A stretch of DNA of 64,000 bases from Dendrocalamus latiflorus. Its lineage: Eukaryota > Streptophyta > Magnoliopsida > Poales > Poaceae. The position numbers and the translations under genes were made by a program. The stretch is from contig CM029609.1 of NCBI GenBank assembly GCA_017311315.1, forward strand, positions 39,554,744 through 39,618,743, read 5' to 3'. Position 1 is the first letter of the stretch, and each line of letters begins with the position of its first letter. Positions 1 through 11,970 of this stretch are shown in pieces. Under the pieces are notes generated by a model. The model saw only the letters and a program-made list of their open reading frames with translations, had not been told where the DNA came from and did not search any database.

Positions 1-839
1 ATAGTTGTAAGCCATTTTGAGAAGCGTGCGTAAGAGTAAAATCCGGTGTATGGTGGAGTTAACGGGTTATCCCCGTTTTGGCCTAATGGGTGGATCCATT
101 AGGTTTTGGTTCATATTATGATCCTATAAGGGGGGGAGAGGCAAGAGTTAGGGTTTGAGAAGGTTGGCTAGGCCTTTTGGTGGCTAGCTCCTCCCACCCA
201 TGGGAGTTAGGTTAGAGAGTGGGTGTATGCTCAACTTTAGAGCTCTGTCCTCCTGAGTGGAGTCGCTGTAAAACCAATCATCTCAAGTGAGCAATACATT
301 AATCTTTGATCTACCTTTTGTGTATCTTTTGTCTGATTGATTTTGCTCTGGTTTTAAGTTGGTTTTTCTTCTCTCAACCCCTTCCTAATCTTGTTCTGTT
401 GTTCTTGTTTTGATTAGGTTGATCTCTCTTCTGCTCCTCTCTTGATCTTGCTGTGTCAAGGATATGGACGAGATGGAGATAATCTCTTGAGATCGACCTC
501 CAATCATTTAGGCACTTCAACAACAAGTTTATCAAGAAATCCTATATTTACTTGATTTTGGTCCCGTCGAGTGATTTCTTGATCTGAATGTTTTTGGCTT
601 AATTTCATTGATGCTCTGACTCGCTGTGACATGTGGGAATGTAATCAAATGCATCTTGGCTATCTTTAACCCATGAGCAAATTCTGATCAATAATTTCGG
701 TTTTAGATCTCAATTCATGTGTCCTTACTCAAATCACAAAAAGGTCTCATCTTAGTCATGGATTTTTTATCGAAGATTGAAATAGCCCCTCGAGACCTTA
801 AGCAATTTGTATACAATGTTTCATGGTCATTTGATCTTT

Positions 840-1700
840 TAATAAAAAAGATATGTGGATTTTAGATCTTGTGGTCGTGCGATTGCTCTGTTCTTCCGAA
901 TCATTTTCGACCGCATCTGGTTTCGACCATGGTCAAGTTTCAAATCGCATCACATTTGATTTTGACCACTCAATGATTTTAGATCTGGTGGTCATGTGCC
1001 TCTTCTAATATTTCTAGTTGTTTACGACCATATCTGCTTTCGATCGCTCAATAGTCTTAGATCGTGTGGTCGTGTGCCTCTTCTAATTCTTTTAGTCCAT
1101 CGAAAGTTCTGTCGATTTTGGTTCTTGTGACAACTCTATTCTTCTGGGAAAAATGGTAGTATTGCAAGCTTTGTAGCGGTAGTACCAGAGTCTCTGTTCT
1201 CCGACCACTTTGGTTTTTAACCATTCAGTGGTCGTCGACCACAATGGTCGAGGTTCAACTTGTTGTGACTACTTCGGTTTTGACTGCTTACATATCGACC
1301 ACTCACTGGTAAGTGATCTCACCAGTCAGATTTCAACTTGCTTCAAACACTTGGGTTGTGACCACTCTCAGGTCCTGGACCACATTGGTTGTTTGACCGC
1401 ACATATTGGTCTTCAACCATATAGGTTACGATCACATCAGTTTCTCGACCGCACGCTGGTCATCGACCACGTCGGTCTTCGACAACATTGGCCTTCGACA
1501 ATATCAGTTTCGACACGTTGGTTCCGACCATGTTGGTTATGATCATGTTGGCTACGACCACGTTGGTTTCAACCATAGTGGCTTCGACCATATTGGTTCC
1601 AACCACAGTGCCTTCGATCATGTTGGTTTTCGACTGCGTTGGTTTTTGACCGCTCTTTGGTCTTCGACTACTATAGTTGAAATCTGACCACGGTGTTTTC
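840..1700. repeat. Degenerate tandem array of ~18-20-bp CGACCAC-type units inside the LTR
   Basis: Units of the form TTCGACCACnTTGGT recur about every 18-20 bases, densest from 1,200 to 1,690, with much point variation. The open frames seen across this stretch are products of the repeat and not genes. A similar GATCG-rich array lies in the copia LTR at 11.4-11.85 kb. Confidence 0.75.
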
Positions 1701-1782
1701 TAATCTGGTCGTTCTCAGCTCTATGATCCCGACAGGCGGTTGAATTCCAACTGGGAGTTGAAATCCGACTATGTTGGGATCT

Positions 1783-1986
1783 GACTGGCAGTCAATCTCC
1801 GACCATGGTGATCCCTGTCCGATAGTCTATTTTTGACTACGTTGGAATCCGACTAGCAGTCGATCTCCAACCACGGTGATCCCTGTCTGATAATCTATTT
1901 CCAACTACGTTGGGATTCGACTGGCAGTCGATCTCCGACCACGATAAATTCCATCCGATAGTTGATTCCCGACTACGTTGAACTTC
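1783..1986. repeat. Three tandem copies of a 68-bp unit
   Basis: Copies begin at 1,783, 1,851 and 1,919. Each starts GACTGGCAGTC or GACTAGCAGTC, continues with a CTCCGACCA(C/T)GGTGATCC-like block and ends at an ACTACGTTGG block. The third copy is the most diverged. They lie just inside the end of the LTR. Confidence 0.8.
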
Positions 1987-2201
1987 CACTGGTAGTCTAA
2001 TTTTAACCACGTTGTCAGATTTCGACTACGTTGTTTTTTCTGCTAACTTGTTGTGTTTGACTCTGTTTCTTTGGTTTTCAAGTGAGATTCCTACCTTAAT
2101 CTTTATAATTTTGTTATTATTGGAGAAAAGGAATAAGTGAATACTTGAGAAAAAATTTTAAGATACTATTCACCCTCCTCTATTATCTATTCGGTCCTAC
2201 A

Positions 2202-4019
2202 TTATTAAAGGAGAAATAGATGTGTGGTACCTTACGAGCTACGACTAAAGCAGCTTATTGACTGAAGACAAGTCTTCACTGAATTACGCACCTAGCGTTT
2301 TATATTAATTGCTGTACCTAGGATTTGTTTCAACTTTGAAGCTAACGTTTCAGCAGTTTATTGGCTTGTTCTTTTACGTTGTGATTTATAAATTTCAACT
2401 ATAATTCATTAGTTTTGCTGAGAGAATCTTAAAGACAAAAGATAAAAATAGATGGAAAACAAAAGAAAAGGGGCCTATAATTGACTCGTGTGACCAGCGC
2501 TTCTGCGGATTGGAGGGCCGAAGTTCCTTGGGCATGGACTACAATTGCTTAGCTAAGGCCCTGCCTATATGAGATGTGGCCCAACTCTTGTACAACATCT
2601 GAAGGATATTGAAATGCTTGTGTTCAACAGTCAACACAAATGTACAACTACTCTAGTACATCATATTATTCTGTACTATGTGGTCTTGGACTCTTAATTA
2701 TACTGATAGCTTATTGCTGTAACTGATAATTATTAGCCTTAGTGTGAATATTTATATAAACAAATTAAATACTAATAAATTAATAAACTACTTTAACAAA
2801 ATCTATCAAAAAGTCAATAAAAAAACCATCTTATTTATATATTGATGAAAGCCATAAGAAACACAACCTGAAAAGGAGTAGATTCGACTGAATCTGAACC
2901 GCTCAAACTTGTCAGCTCAGTCGGGGTTCCTCGGGTCCAAGATTCCTTGCCTGATCGAGGGCAAGCACCACAGTTTTGCATGTTCCTTCCTCTTGAAAGT
3001 GCCAGGCGCATTCAATGAGCTTTGACGATTTCACTCTAGATGCTGTTCGGCTGTTCCTCCCACATAGGATTCTGCATCTCTGGCCTCTTTTTTTTTCTTT
3101 TGCAAAATGAGAGGGATTTTAACATGTACCACACCCATATGACTCTGAATAATTGCATTGGTCAACACTTTCTTGTGTTGATAATGCAATGTTGTCTACA
3201 CTACTAAAAATTGGTGCAACACTTGTGTTGATGATGCAGTGTTGTCTGTACTGCTAAATGCAGTTCTGTTCAACACCTTGTTAGGATAGGATGGAGGGCA
3301 GGGAATACCATGCAAACATTTCCAAGCAGACAAGCCTACAACCCAAAGAAAATCAGACAAACTCGCCCACTCCTGTCCTGTTTGTTTGGACAACACATGG
3401 GACGAGCAACACATGAGAGACTCAAGCGTCGCCTTGCCTTGCCGGCGTGCCTCCATTCTTGCCCACTGAAACCACACAGGAGACACACACACAAGATGAC
3501 ACAAGAGACACACACCCATGACCCATTCCCTATACATTTTATTATTTCCATTGCAAACTAGTGCTGTATTGTACTACTAGTATATCAGTGTGCCTTGACG
3601 TTTCTTGCTAGTGTCCAAAGGTCTCAACCCAGTCAGTGCTGTAGCTGAGCTGAGGCAAAGCAGTGAGGCCTGGCAGGCAGGCGGCACCTCCCTGTATCTT
3701 CCTGGCAGCATTAGAATCCAACAGTCTAAACGATGCCTTTAAAGCAGCCAAATCAAAGCTCAGGGCATGCACAAAAAGCTAAAGGAGAGTGTAGAAAAAT
3801 ATTGCTACCGCTACGCTAGTTACAATGGATTTCTCTAGGACCAACAGTGTCATGCATTGATATTTGTGCATGAATGCCCATCAGTCATCACCATTTCACT
3901 TTCACCACAGTCACACCTCTCTCTCTCTCTTGAAACATCTTTTTCTGGTGGAGTTCCTTCCATAGGATGACAGAGTACTGGTGTACTGGGATACTAGTAG
4001 TAATCAAGTATGCGGCATC
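2202..4019. other. Intergenic sequence, no gene recognised
   Basis: Mixed-composition sequence without a convincing coding frame. It holds an imperfect direct repeat (3,160-3,262, about 53 bp twice, built around CAACACTTGTGTTGAT) and short GC-rich patches near 2,490-2,600, 2,920-3,080 and 3,600-3,780 that I could not assign. Confidence 0.5.
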
Positions 4020-4515
4020 TCATATAGGCGGTACTTTATCTTGTTGCTTTTAATTCACTATCTTTTATTTTATCTTTTTTTGATTTTTTAGTTTTTTTTA
4101 TTCCTTCGCATTATCTATGATAGATTAATCTGTTTTTTATTTTTAAATTAAATTACAACAAATAAGCTACCAACAATTATAATAAAAAAATAAGTTAGTT
4201 ACAGTGAAAAAAGTCATAAACTATCGTCAATCTGAGCGTCCTGAAAGTTCGAAGAAGATGTGTGTAAGTGAAGTTGGTTTGTTATTGAATTGACTACAAA
4301 AATATTCAGGACCGCTTCTGACTTTTGGCTTTTAGTTTTTTAATTTCGTTTTTCTAGCTTTTGGCTTTTTGTATTTTCTTTTTTCTCTTATTTCTTTGTA
4401 TTGTTTATGATAATATAACTTTTTTAATTTTTTAAATTTAATTACATTGAAAAGCTAACAGCAATTATAGTATAAAAAAAGCCGCTATATTGCAAAAATG
4501 CCAGAAGCTTGGGCT
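4020..4515. mobile_element. Two adjacent copies of an AT-rich MITE-like repeat
   Basis: Two copies (about 4,020-4,225 and 4,305-4,515) share a CTTTTGGCTTTTAG-type start, a TTGTATTGTTTATGATA block, a TTTAAATTTAATTACA block and an end with GCTAACAGCAATTATAG and TACAGTG-like motifs. The family recurs at 5,505-5,757, 5,772-6,045 and 39,605-39,845. It resembles hAT-type MITEs of grasses, but I could not fix exact ends or target duplications. Confidence 0.55.
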
Positions 4516-5059
4516 TAAAAGCCCAAATGAGGCATTGAAAATAAGTAGATAAGTATGGTTGGTTAATTTGGGACCCAAGCCTAAGCTTTGCAATAGACAT
4601 GCGTCTTGTTTTTTTTGCTTTTAAGTGGGTTTTATCTTTTAACTTTTTTCACCGATTACTATTTATTAAATTAATAAATTATAGCTAAAAATAGTAGAAA
4701 AACAAGCCCTTGATCTTTTCCTCGTAAAGGGGGCTGGTGTCTTCTCCTTTTGATCACTGCCTCTCCTTTTCCTTCTTTTCGGTGCTGATTGATTTACCGT
4801 ACTGATGCTTTAGGTTAAAGAGGTGAGGTTATTGGACATCGATTATTAGGTTGTTAGTACCTTCTGAGTGCCTCAGAGCTCACTGAAAGAAGCTAGGAAG
4901 GATTGATGTTGAGTACATGTGGAGTAGGTTATTAATTTAGTCGATGCAAATCAGCACACATCAAGTCTCAGCATCCTATGTTCCTTATATAATTTTGTTT
5001 GAGCATGAAAATATGAAAGCACAATTTTATATACAGAAAGAGAAGTGTGGTCGATGGTT

Positions 5060-5480
5060 TCACCGTACTACTGTACAGTTTGTGTAATATAGGATGATAT
5101 CTGCTAGAAACAACTGTACATCATTTTGAAAATAGAGAAGTTTCAGCTCAAGAAAAAACATGTGTTTGAGTGTGATCATAGCACACGCCTCAGGAAGGAA
5201 GCAGATACTACCATTAGAGATCTTTTTCGTGTCTGCGAGAATGTGCAGTGTCAGAGAGACAATTATCCTGCTCTGCCCATAACCATACGCAGTTACACAC
5301 ACAAAAGACGGATGAAACGCGCGCCTGGCTTTGTTCTGCTGCTGATGCTGCTTCCTCCTCTCCTCGGCTCTTCCCCGCCCTTTTCAGGTGGATTGGGTTC
5401 TCCACCCGTACCAACATTGGGTGGGTGATTGCCTGATTGGCAGCCACTTGGAGCAGCAAAAGATTGGTCAACTTGCATGG
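5060..5480. other. Intergenic block between MITE copies, no gene supported
   Basis: Short overlapping frames exist on both strands, none longer than about 100 codons and none with a recognisable domain. I treat the stretch as non-coding. Confidence 0.4.
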
Positions 5481-5504
5481 TTGTCTGGTGTTCTTTCTTT
5501 AGCT

Positions 5505-5757
5505 GTGATCGTTTTGACTTCAGCTTTTAGCTTCCGGTTTATTTTCCACTATTCATAAAATTTGTCTTTTTTTTGAACTTTTGGATTTTTGTTGAGCTTT
5601 TTTCCGGTTCTTTTTTCCCGTATTTGTTTGTATTATACGTAATGGGCTAACATATTTTTTAATTTTTTAAATTTAATTATGCTAAATAAGTCTCTGTTAG
5701 CTACAATATTTTTTCAGCCAGCTACAGTGCTTTTCAGCCATAAGCCACCAAAAATAA
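5505..5757. mobile_element. MITE-like repeat copy
   Basis: This copy runs from TTTTGACTTCAGCTTTTAGC to AGCCACCAAAAATAAGCCC. It shares with the next copy the blocks TTCACTATTCATAA, CTTTTTGTTGAGC, TTTGTATTATACGTAATGGG and CAGCTACAGTGCTTTT. The two lie head to tail, about 15 bp apart. Confidence 0.65.
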
Positions 5758-5771
5758 GCCCATATTATTCC

Positions 5772-6045
5772 TTTGACGATTTGTGCGGCTTCGGCTTCTG
5801 GCTTATTTTTCACTATTCATAAGTTTCGTCTTTTTCTGAACTTTTGGCTTTTTGTTGAGCTTTTTTGCCGGTTCTTTTTTTTCCGTATTTGTTTGTATTA
5901 TACGTAATGGGCTAAGATATCTTTTATATTTTTAAATTTTTTTAAATTTAATTATGCTAAATAAGCATCTGTCAGCTACAGTGCTTTTTTCAGCCAGCTA
6001 CAGTGTTTTCAGCCATAAGCCATGAGCTTTTCAGCCGAACCGATC
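5772..6045. mobile_element. MITE-like repeat copy
   Basis: This is the most complete copy. It starts near TTGTGCGGCTTCGGCTTCTGG and ends near AGCTTTTCAGCCGAACCG, so the termini are imperfectly complementary (CGGCTTCGG against CAGCCGAAC), as expected for a TIR element. Confidence 0.65.
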
Positions 6046-7191
6046 ACCACATATTTAGCTTTGGTACAATTTTTCTCCGATAGGCCGGTTTATATACTGT
6101 TACTAGCAAATATAAAATAATCTAACTTTACCAAAATCAATTCATATGCGGTTTAATTTAGCATGGATGCAGAGCTTCAGTTTATTGAATTAACTTGAAA
6201 ACAATAAGCCTGTTTGGTCCTGAAATTGTATTGCATGTCCATGGTTAAAGATGAAGTTAGGCGAAACAGATATGTAGTTTATTTACAATATTATAGACTT
6301 ATTGAAATTTGCTAATACTATGGAGTATTTTAGTTTTGTTCACATCTCCACAGATACTTTTTTTATTTATTCAAGTTGTATTGCACAATAGTAGTATAAA
6401 TTTAACGTGGAGTTAAACAGTATAATAGGAAAAGGCTTGCATGAAAATTTTTTGGAACAAACTCAAAACATACCCACAATAAAAAATTAATAAACACATT
6501 AATTTTGTTCCGATAGTACTTAGAATTGTGCTACATCAATTAGGACAGTGGATTACCAATGGGTGATGTCCAACTAGCCTTCTCTTTTTTCAAAATTTAT
6601 TTGTCTAAAAAGTATTTACAGTGCTTTCCTCTCACGAGAGGGAGAGAGAGGGAGTCATGATGATAGCAAAGGTTCAATCCAACTGAGCATCAACCTACTT
6701 TTTTGCATGCATGCGAAACAGGCACCTCCCTGTGCATGCCTGCCTCAAGCAAATCCAGATGAACTAGTTGAGCTGACTGATAGAACAGCAAATTATGTAG
6801 GGACTGTACTGCCTGCCCAGCTGTGGCCTGAACCATCATTCACCCATTTCACCCACCATGCCCTGTCTCTTGCTGCTTCTACATTGCAAAAGCGAAAAAC
6901 AAGAGAGGGAGAAAAGAAAAATCAATTAATTAAACCTGGCCTATATATATTTGTAACGGCTAATAATTCCAAAAGTAACATCATGTAGGCTCTACGATAT
7001 ATATGGTGTCACAATCATGCATGGCTCTTCAATCATCAAACTACACACTTTAGCTTTTGTGCTAGAATGATGATGTATCGACTCCTATCATGGATGTGTG
7101 TGTGATATCCATCTTTTGCTTTTTGTGTTGGAATCATGGGCACATGTTAGTAGAAATTACGTAGCAAAGCTGTATCGGTGCTCATTTGCAC
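6046..7191. other. Intergenic, AT-rich
   Basis: No gene or defined repeat recognised. The 93-codon frame at 6,707-6,988 has no recognisable domain and I do not call it. Confidence 0.4.
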
Positions 7192-8452
7192 GAGACAAGT
7201 ATAATATTTACAAAATTAGCTATATATGTATCATATTTATAAAAATGGCACTTCTATTGTTCAATGGGTAGGCGACAGCGCCGGCGAGGTGACACGTGGC
7301 GAGGCCACTGGCGGTAGACAACCTGTCGTCCGATGAGGGGGCAATAGACATTTAGTCGGCTGATTAACCGGCTTAATTACCTTCCCTAATTTTTTTTGCA
7401 TATAGTGTTTATTTGAATTTTTAAATATATCAAATAAGCTCAAAAATTACTAAAATTTATATACAGTCTTCCGACATAACGTACCTCACAGTGTAATTTT
7501 TGGATAATTTTATCCTTTGTAAATGTTACTCAATAATTCATAAAATTTTAATATTTGTACGAGTTATCACATATAGCAAACAAGCTCTAAAAATTACGAA
7601 ATTTTATGTGAAGCCTTTCGACACAGTTATAGTTATTGTATAATTTTTTAAAAGTTTTATGTGATCCGAATTGGCCATGTTTATTTGGGTTAATTTACCC
7701 ATAAATTCATGATTAAATTAACCCTAATAAATATGGAAAATTCGGACCACATAAAATTTCTAAAAATTACACAACAAATATCACTATGTTGTAAGACTTT
7801 ATCTAAAATTTTGTAATTTTTGGAGCTCGTTTGCTATATGCAAAAACTCATAAAAGTATTAAAATTATATAAATGTTTTAGCAACATTGATAAGGGATAA
7901 AATTACTCAAAAATTACACTGCTAAGTACGTTGTGTTAGAAGTATGTATATAAATTTTCATAAATTTTTAATCTTATGATATATTTAAAAATTCAAATAA
8001 AACATTAAGAAAAAAATAGAATAGGTAATTAAGCTGGCTTAATTATTTGTCCTAATTTTTTGGTCAGTGTTTGTTTGAATTTTTATATATATTAAATAAG
8101 CTCAAATAAAGTGTGTTGTGTCAGGTGTCTGGGCATAAAATTTTATAATTTTTTGACTTCATTTGCTATATTTAAAAATTTAAACAAATATGATATAAAA
8201 TTACGAATTTAAGAAGTGATTAATCTGGCTTAATCACCTGTCGTCCCGTGGGTGAGCGACAAGCACCTGTCATCTGGTGGGTGGGCGACAAGCGTTTGCC
8301 ATCTACTCATGGGGCGGCAGGTGCCACGTGCCGCCTCGTCGGCGCTGCCGCCCGCCCACCGGACGGCAGAAATGTTATTTTTGCAAATACAGTGCACATA
8401 TGGTTAGTTTTATAAATACCGTGTATAACAGTGTCAAATCTGGCTTTATCTC
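7192..8452. mobile_element. Non-autonomous Mu-like foldback element
   Basis: The left end starts GAGACAAG and the right end, read inward on the other strand, starts GAGATAAAG, resembling the GAGATAA start of maize Mu termini. Flanks are CATTTGCAC (7,183-7,191) and TATTTGCAC (8,453-8,461), a 9-bp target duplication with one mismatch. Inverted similarity extends from the ends through a GC-rich GGCGACAG/ACACGTGGC zone, and then through long AT-rich arms that meet near 7,705, so most of the element is one large imperfect palindrome. A further partial copy of the arm occupies about 8,035-8,240. No coding capacity. Confidence 0.7.
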
Positions 8453-9191
8453 TATTTGCACAGACAACACGGTAATAGTGTCGATGCAGTATGGGTAAAA
8501 ACATGTAATTTGGCTGTTATGAAATGCTAAGGACATAGGGGAGACGATGGTTTCCTTACAAATTTAGTCCTTGGAACCCGGCGATTATTTGTGAATTATC
8601 TAGAAAAGAAAGCATTCACTTGCAGCATACGAGATCTAAAATGTGAGTTTTTTTGGGCTACGGTTGATGGTTTATGACTACAGTTGATTTTTAGCTCTAG
8701 TGCGAGAGCTTATACGAACGAACCGAATATCATTAAGCCGCTTCAAAAAATTGTCTCAATAAACCATCTCAAAAAAGCAGTAGAATAGCCATACTGTTTA
8801 TTTATCATTACTATTATAAAAAAAACGACTTGGTGGTTGTACGTCCATTCTCTTTCAACTATTCTATTCCCTTAACTTCTCACTATTCTCCACTTTTTAA
8901 TCGATCAGATCAACTATCTTCTATAATATGATTATCTATATATTCAATAAATTTCGTTGCAACGCACTATTAAAAGAAAGTTATGAGTCTAAACTGAAAA
9001 GAACGAGCCGTTTCGTACACTCGAATTTCCTGGGAGAATCCTACAATTAAAATTAAGACTAATCAACTTGAGGCCAAAATGAACAAAGAGATGGGATGAT
9101 CAATCCATTTGTGCGACCTCTTTTTAAAATGCTCTGGACGTGATCCATCGTCAGAGATTTCCGAGTGCTAAGATTGAAAAGGAACAGACAC
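8453..9191. other. Intergenic, with a Helitron-like GTTGCAACGCA motif
   Basis: No gene recognised. At 8,955-8,966 the motif CGTTGCAACGCA resembles a palindromic motif seen near the 3' ends of many grass Helitrons. The CTAG terminus expected soon after it is not evident, so no element is called. Confidence 0.35.
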
Positions 9192-9194
9192 TAA

Positions 9195-9807
9195 GGGCCT
9201 GTTTGGAACAAAGAAATGCAAAACAGAGGAATGATAGGAAGCGCAGGAACGGAGGAAAGTGAAAAGCGGAAAACTACAGGAATACAAACCATAGGAACGA
9301 AAAATGTGGACCGTTTGAATTGCAGAAAATAAATTTGAATCTTCACATCTTCAGTTATCGAATTGATTACCTTTTTCTTGTGAGAGCTCGCCATCCCCTC
9401 CAGATTGAAGAGCACCAAAACCTTGTTCTGGTGCTGCAGGCGGAAGGGGTGGAGTTGGTTTTTGTCCCCCAGATGCACTTCGGTGTCGCGGATTCGTCAT
9501 CTGCCCGAACTGGAGGACGGCGAGCACGTCCGTGGCTAGGGATTAGGCCATGGCGGGAGGGAGAGAAGCAGTGGCGGGAGGGAGAAAGGCGATGGCGGGA
9601 GGGAGTCGAGACAGCAAGCGCTGCGTTCCTTCTGTTCCCTTGGGTTGGAGTGGATTTTCCAGTTCCCGTGTTTTGGGTATGTATCGATACCTTTCCTATG
9701 GAATGGAAGGATTCGTTCCTTCGTTCCAAACGGCAGGTCTCCGTTCCTATCCTATAATTCCTGTTCCCATGAAATTCCCGTACGGATCCTCCAATCCAAA
9801 CACGCCC
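9195..9807. mobile_element. Harbinger/Tourist-like MITE, 613 bp
   Basis: Ends are inverted repeats GGGCCTGTTTGGA (left) and GGGCGTGTTTGGA (right, other strand). The element is flanked by TAA on both sides (9,192-9,194 and 9,808-9,810), the 3-bp target duplication of PIF/Harbinger elements. Inside, a short tandem TGGCGGGAGGGAGA-type repeat lies at 9,548-9,605. Frames up to 145 codons cross it but have no recognisable domain. Confidence 0.75.
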
Positions 9808-9899
9808 TAAGCAATTCTAAGATCTTTCTGCACTTGCTACATGTTAGCTTTAACACACTTGCATCTGCGATTCTTCATGCATGCATCTACAGATGATCT

Positions 9900-10320
9900 A
9901 TCTGACGGATCGCGTTTGACTTGACACCACGCCAGGGCAATGCCTCGTCGATCTGCGAGTTTTTGGCGCTTTTGACCGTTTTTGAGTCGTATTTGCATTA
10001 ATGACGTCGGACGTCGTTGTGACCGTGCGGCGGGGCACCAGAGGCCGATACGTAGGGAGTGCTGCACAGCAGCCGTGTGCCAAAGGCCTACCGTATGATC
10101 ATCGTGTGACAGAGATGGATACCGTACGGCTATCATACGATAGGTGATTAGTGTTCGTGTTAATTACTTTAATTAGCATAATTAAAGAATTTATTTACAT
10201 GCACTGTATGTAGAAATTTTTAGATATAGTCAATGAGCTCAAAAACTTTCGAATTTTTTTGTAGAGCTTTCCGATACAGCATACTACATTGTGCAATTTA
10301 TTTGTAATTTTATCCATTCG
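9900..10320. mobile_element. Second, interrupted copy of the Mu-like foldback family
   Basis: From about 9,990 a GTATTTGCA...TAATGACGTCGG stretch resembles the terminal zone of the 7,192-8,452 element. From 10,136 to 10,320 the sequence follows its arm (TTAATTACTTTAATTAG, GAGCTCAAAAACTTT, CTTTCCGATACAGC, TGTAATTTTATCC). It stops at the copia LTR that starts at 10,321. The rest of the copy was not found beyond the other LTR, so it was probably lost when that LTR was truncated. Confidence 0.5.
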
Positions 10321-11970
10321 TGTAGGATCAAATAATGCAATCAAAGAGGGTGAATGATTGCCTCTACTTTTTGGAATCTCTTAGTGCTCGGTGAAAGCTT
10401 CGACCGCTCGGTGCTCAACTGCTGCAATCGATCACTCAGTGTTCGACTTCTTGCTCGTTCGCTCGGTTTTGATTTTCAACCGGTTTGTACGTGCTCGAAA
10501 TCTTTAAGACCGGGAGTAGAACCTCTCGATCACTTGCGCCTTTGAGTAACCAGCACTTTCGAGCACTCGTATTTTCTCTGTTTTCCTGGCAACGATTTGA
10601 CACCTTTGCTAGTTGTCGTAAGCTTCAATTCAACTGCAATCACTAGCAACGTTTCGAGCAAATCAAGAACCAGATTGATTCAAGATGACATTTGTTGCTG
10701 GATTTTCATGGATTTACAGAGTGCCCTTACAAGCACCCCAAAAATCCTAGCCAAAAACTAAAACCTCTTCAATCTACTCCACCAAAACCTTGTGTTAACG
10801 CTTAGCTTTTCCATGCTTTTATAGGCTAACGCCCCAAATCGTATTCTCATCAAACACAGACACCAAACTCTATCCGTTTCGAAAATCAAGGGACCAAAAA
10901 CCTTTCCAAATACATGTTTTCATAATATCTAAACCTTCCAAGTTATGGACTCCTTCTATAATTCTTTCAACTCAACACGTGTTGAAGATTTCAAGACTGC
11001 ACCTCATATAACTTCTCCACACACCAACCACATTTGATCTCCACATGCATTAGCGTGAGCCCGACCACCTCGTGACATCCTCGATCGTTTGGACCTCAGA
11101 TTCCCCCTCCTAGTCCCGGTCCCCCTCGTCATCGATCATGATTGTCTCCACGCCCAACCTATATATGCAAAGACCAAATAATATTTTCCCTGGCATAAGT
11201 TATTCCCAACTTGATCGACATTAGTCCACACACGCAAACCACACCCATAACCATCAATAAGTACAAACCAAATCATCTACGATCTCAATTTCCACGCTAT
11301 CCAGAAATCAACCATAGACCACTCAATAAATCTAGTCAGACCGCCATGCCTAGGCTGGTCAAACCGCTAGTCCAACACACACGAGTACTCAAGGTACTCG
11401 AAGATCGTAAGAATTGAAGTACTCGAAGCTTACGAGTACCGACCATAAAACCTACAGCAACCAATCACAAAGCCTACGACTACCGATCGTAAAGTCTACG
11501 ATAACCGATCGTAAAGCCTACAACTACTGATCACAAAGTTTATAGCTACCGATCACCGACCAGGCATCGTAGCACCGACTACTGATCACCAAGTACCGAT
11601 TATGTACTGTAGCTATCGACTATCGACCGGTTACTATAGCAGCGACCATCGACCATGTATTGTAGTTACGACCAACGACCGGTTCACTATAGGTTGTGAT
11701 CATCCTAGGTCGTTTTGCCGTGCTCGATCTACCACGGACGTCATGCCCGACCTACCACGGACGTCATGCCGTGGTCGACATATCGTGGTTGCTCTGCCGT
11801 GGTCGACCTACCGTGTTCGTTCTGCTGTGTTCGACCTGCTGTGATCGAAATTTGCCAATTCCTATTTTGCAAAAGTGCACCGTCTAAAACTTTCATAAAT
11901 GCAAGTTTCAATGTAACCCAATTGTCAGTTATTCATCATCACTATATGCACGACCTATCCACATGATCTA
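10321..11970 (-). repeat. Left (3') LTR of the copia-type element
   Basis: The plus strand runs from TGTAGGATC to GATCTAACA, giving the TG...CA form in minus orientation. The first 150 bases closely match 26,792-26,940 (GGGTGAATGATTGCC, TTAGTGCTCGGTGAA, CTCAGTGTTCG). The preceding ATTCG (10,316-10,320) would be the target duplication, but its partner is missing because the other LTR is truncated. Confidence 0.8.
11390..11850. repeat. Tandem GATCGTAAAGCCTACGA-type array within the LTR
   Basis: Roughly 19-28-bp units built around ACCGATCGTAAAG and CGACCATCGACC recur with decay. They resemble in type, but not in exact sequence, the CGACCAC array of the copia LTR at the left edge of the window. 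Open frames across it are repeat artefacts. Confidence 0.65.

Larger units (their letters stand above)
1..2201 (+). mobile_element. Copia-type LTR, right part (copy A, cut by window start)
   Basis: The right edge is set at the CA ending ...GGTCCTACA, after a CTATTCACCCTCCTC-type stretch that is common at the ends of grass copia LTRs. The left edge lies outside the window. Two other LTRs here have the same order of blocks (37.2-38.5 kb in the same orientation, 59.1-60.6 kb inverted): a GTTAACGGGTTA block, a TATA-like block, a GTCAAGGAT block and the terminal block. No primer-binding site follows the right end, so this is either a 3' LTR or a solo LTR. The following TTATT could be the target-site duplication, but its partner is outside the window. 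Confidence 0.65.

Noticed and set aside
3680..3715. Sequence resembling part of miR160 (CTCCCTGTAT)
   Set aside because: Only about 10 bases match, and no convincing hairpin partner is seen nearby.
8955..8966. Helitron 3'-end-like CGTTGCAACGCA
   Set aside because: No CTAG terminus follows and no 5' TC end could be paired, so no Helitron is called.
9320..9757. 145-codon frame inside the Harbinger-like MITE
   Set aside because: Covers the MITE body and its small tandem repeat and has no transposase motif.
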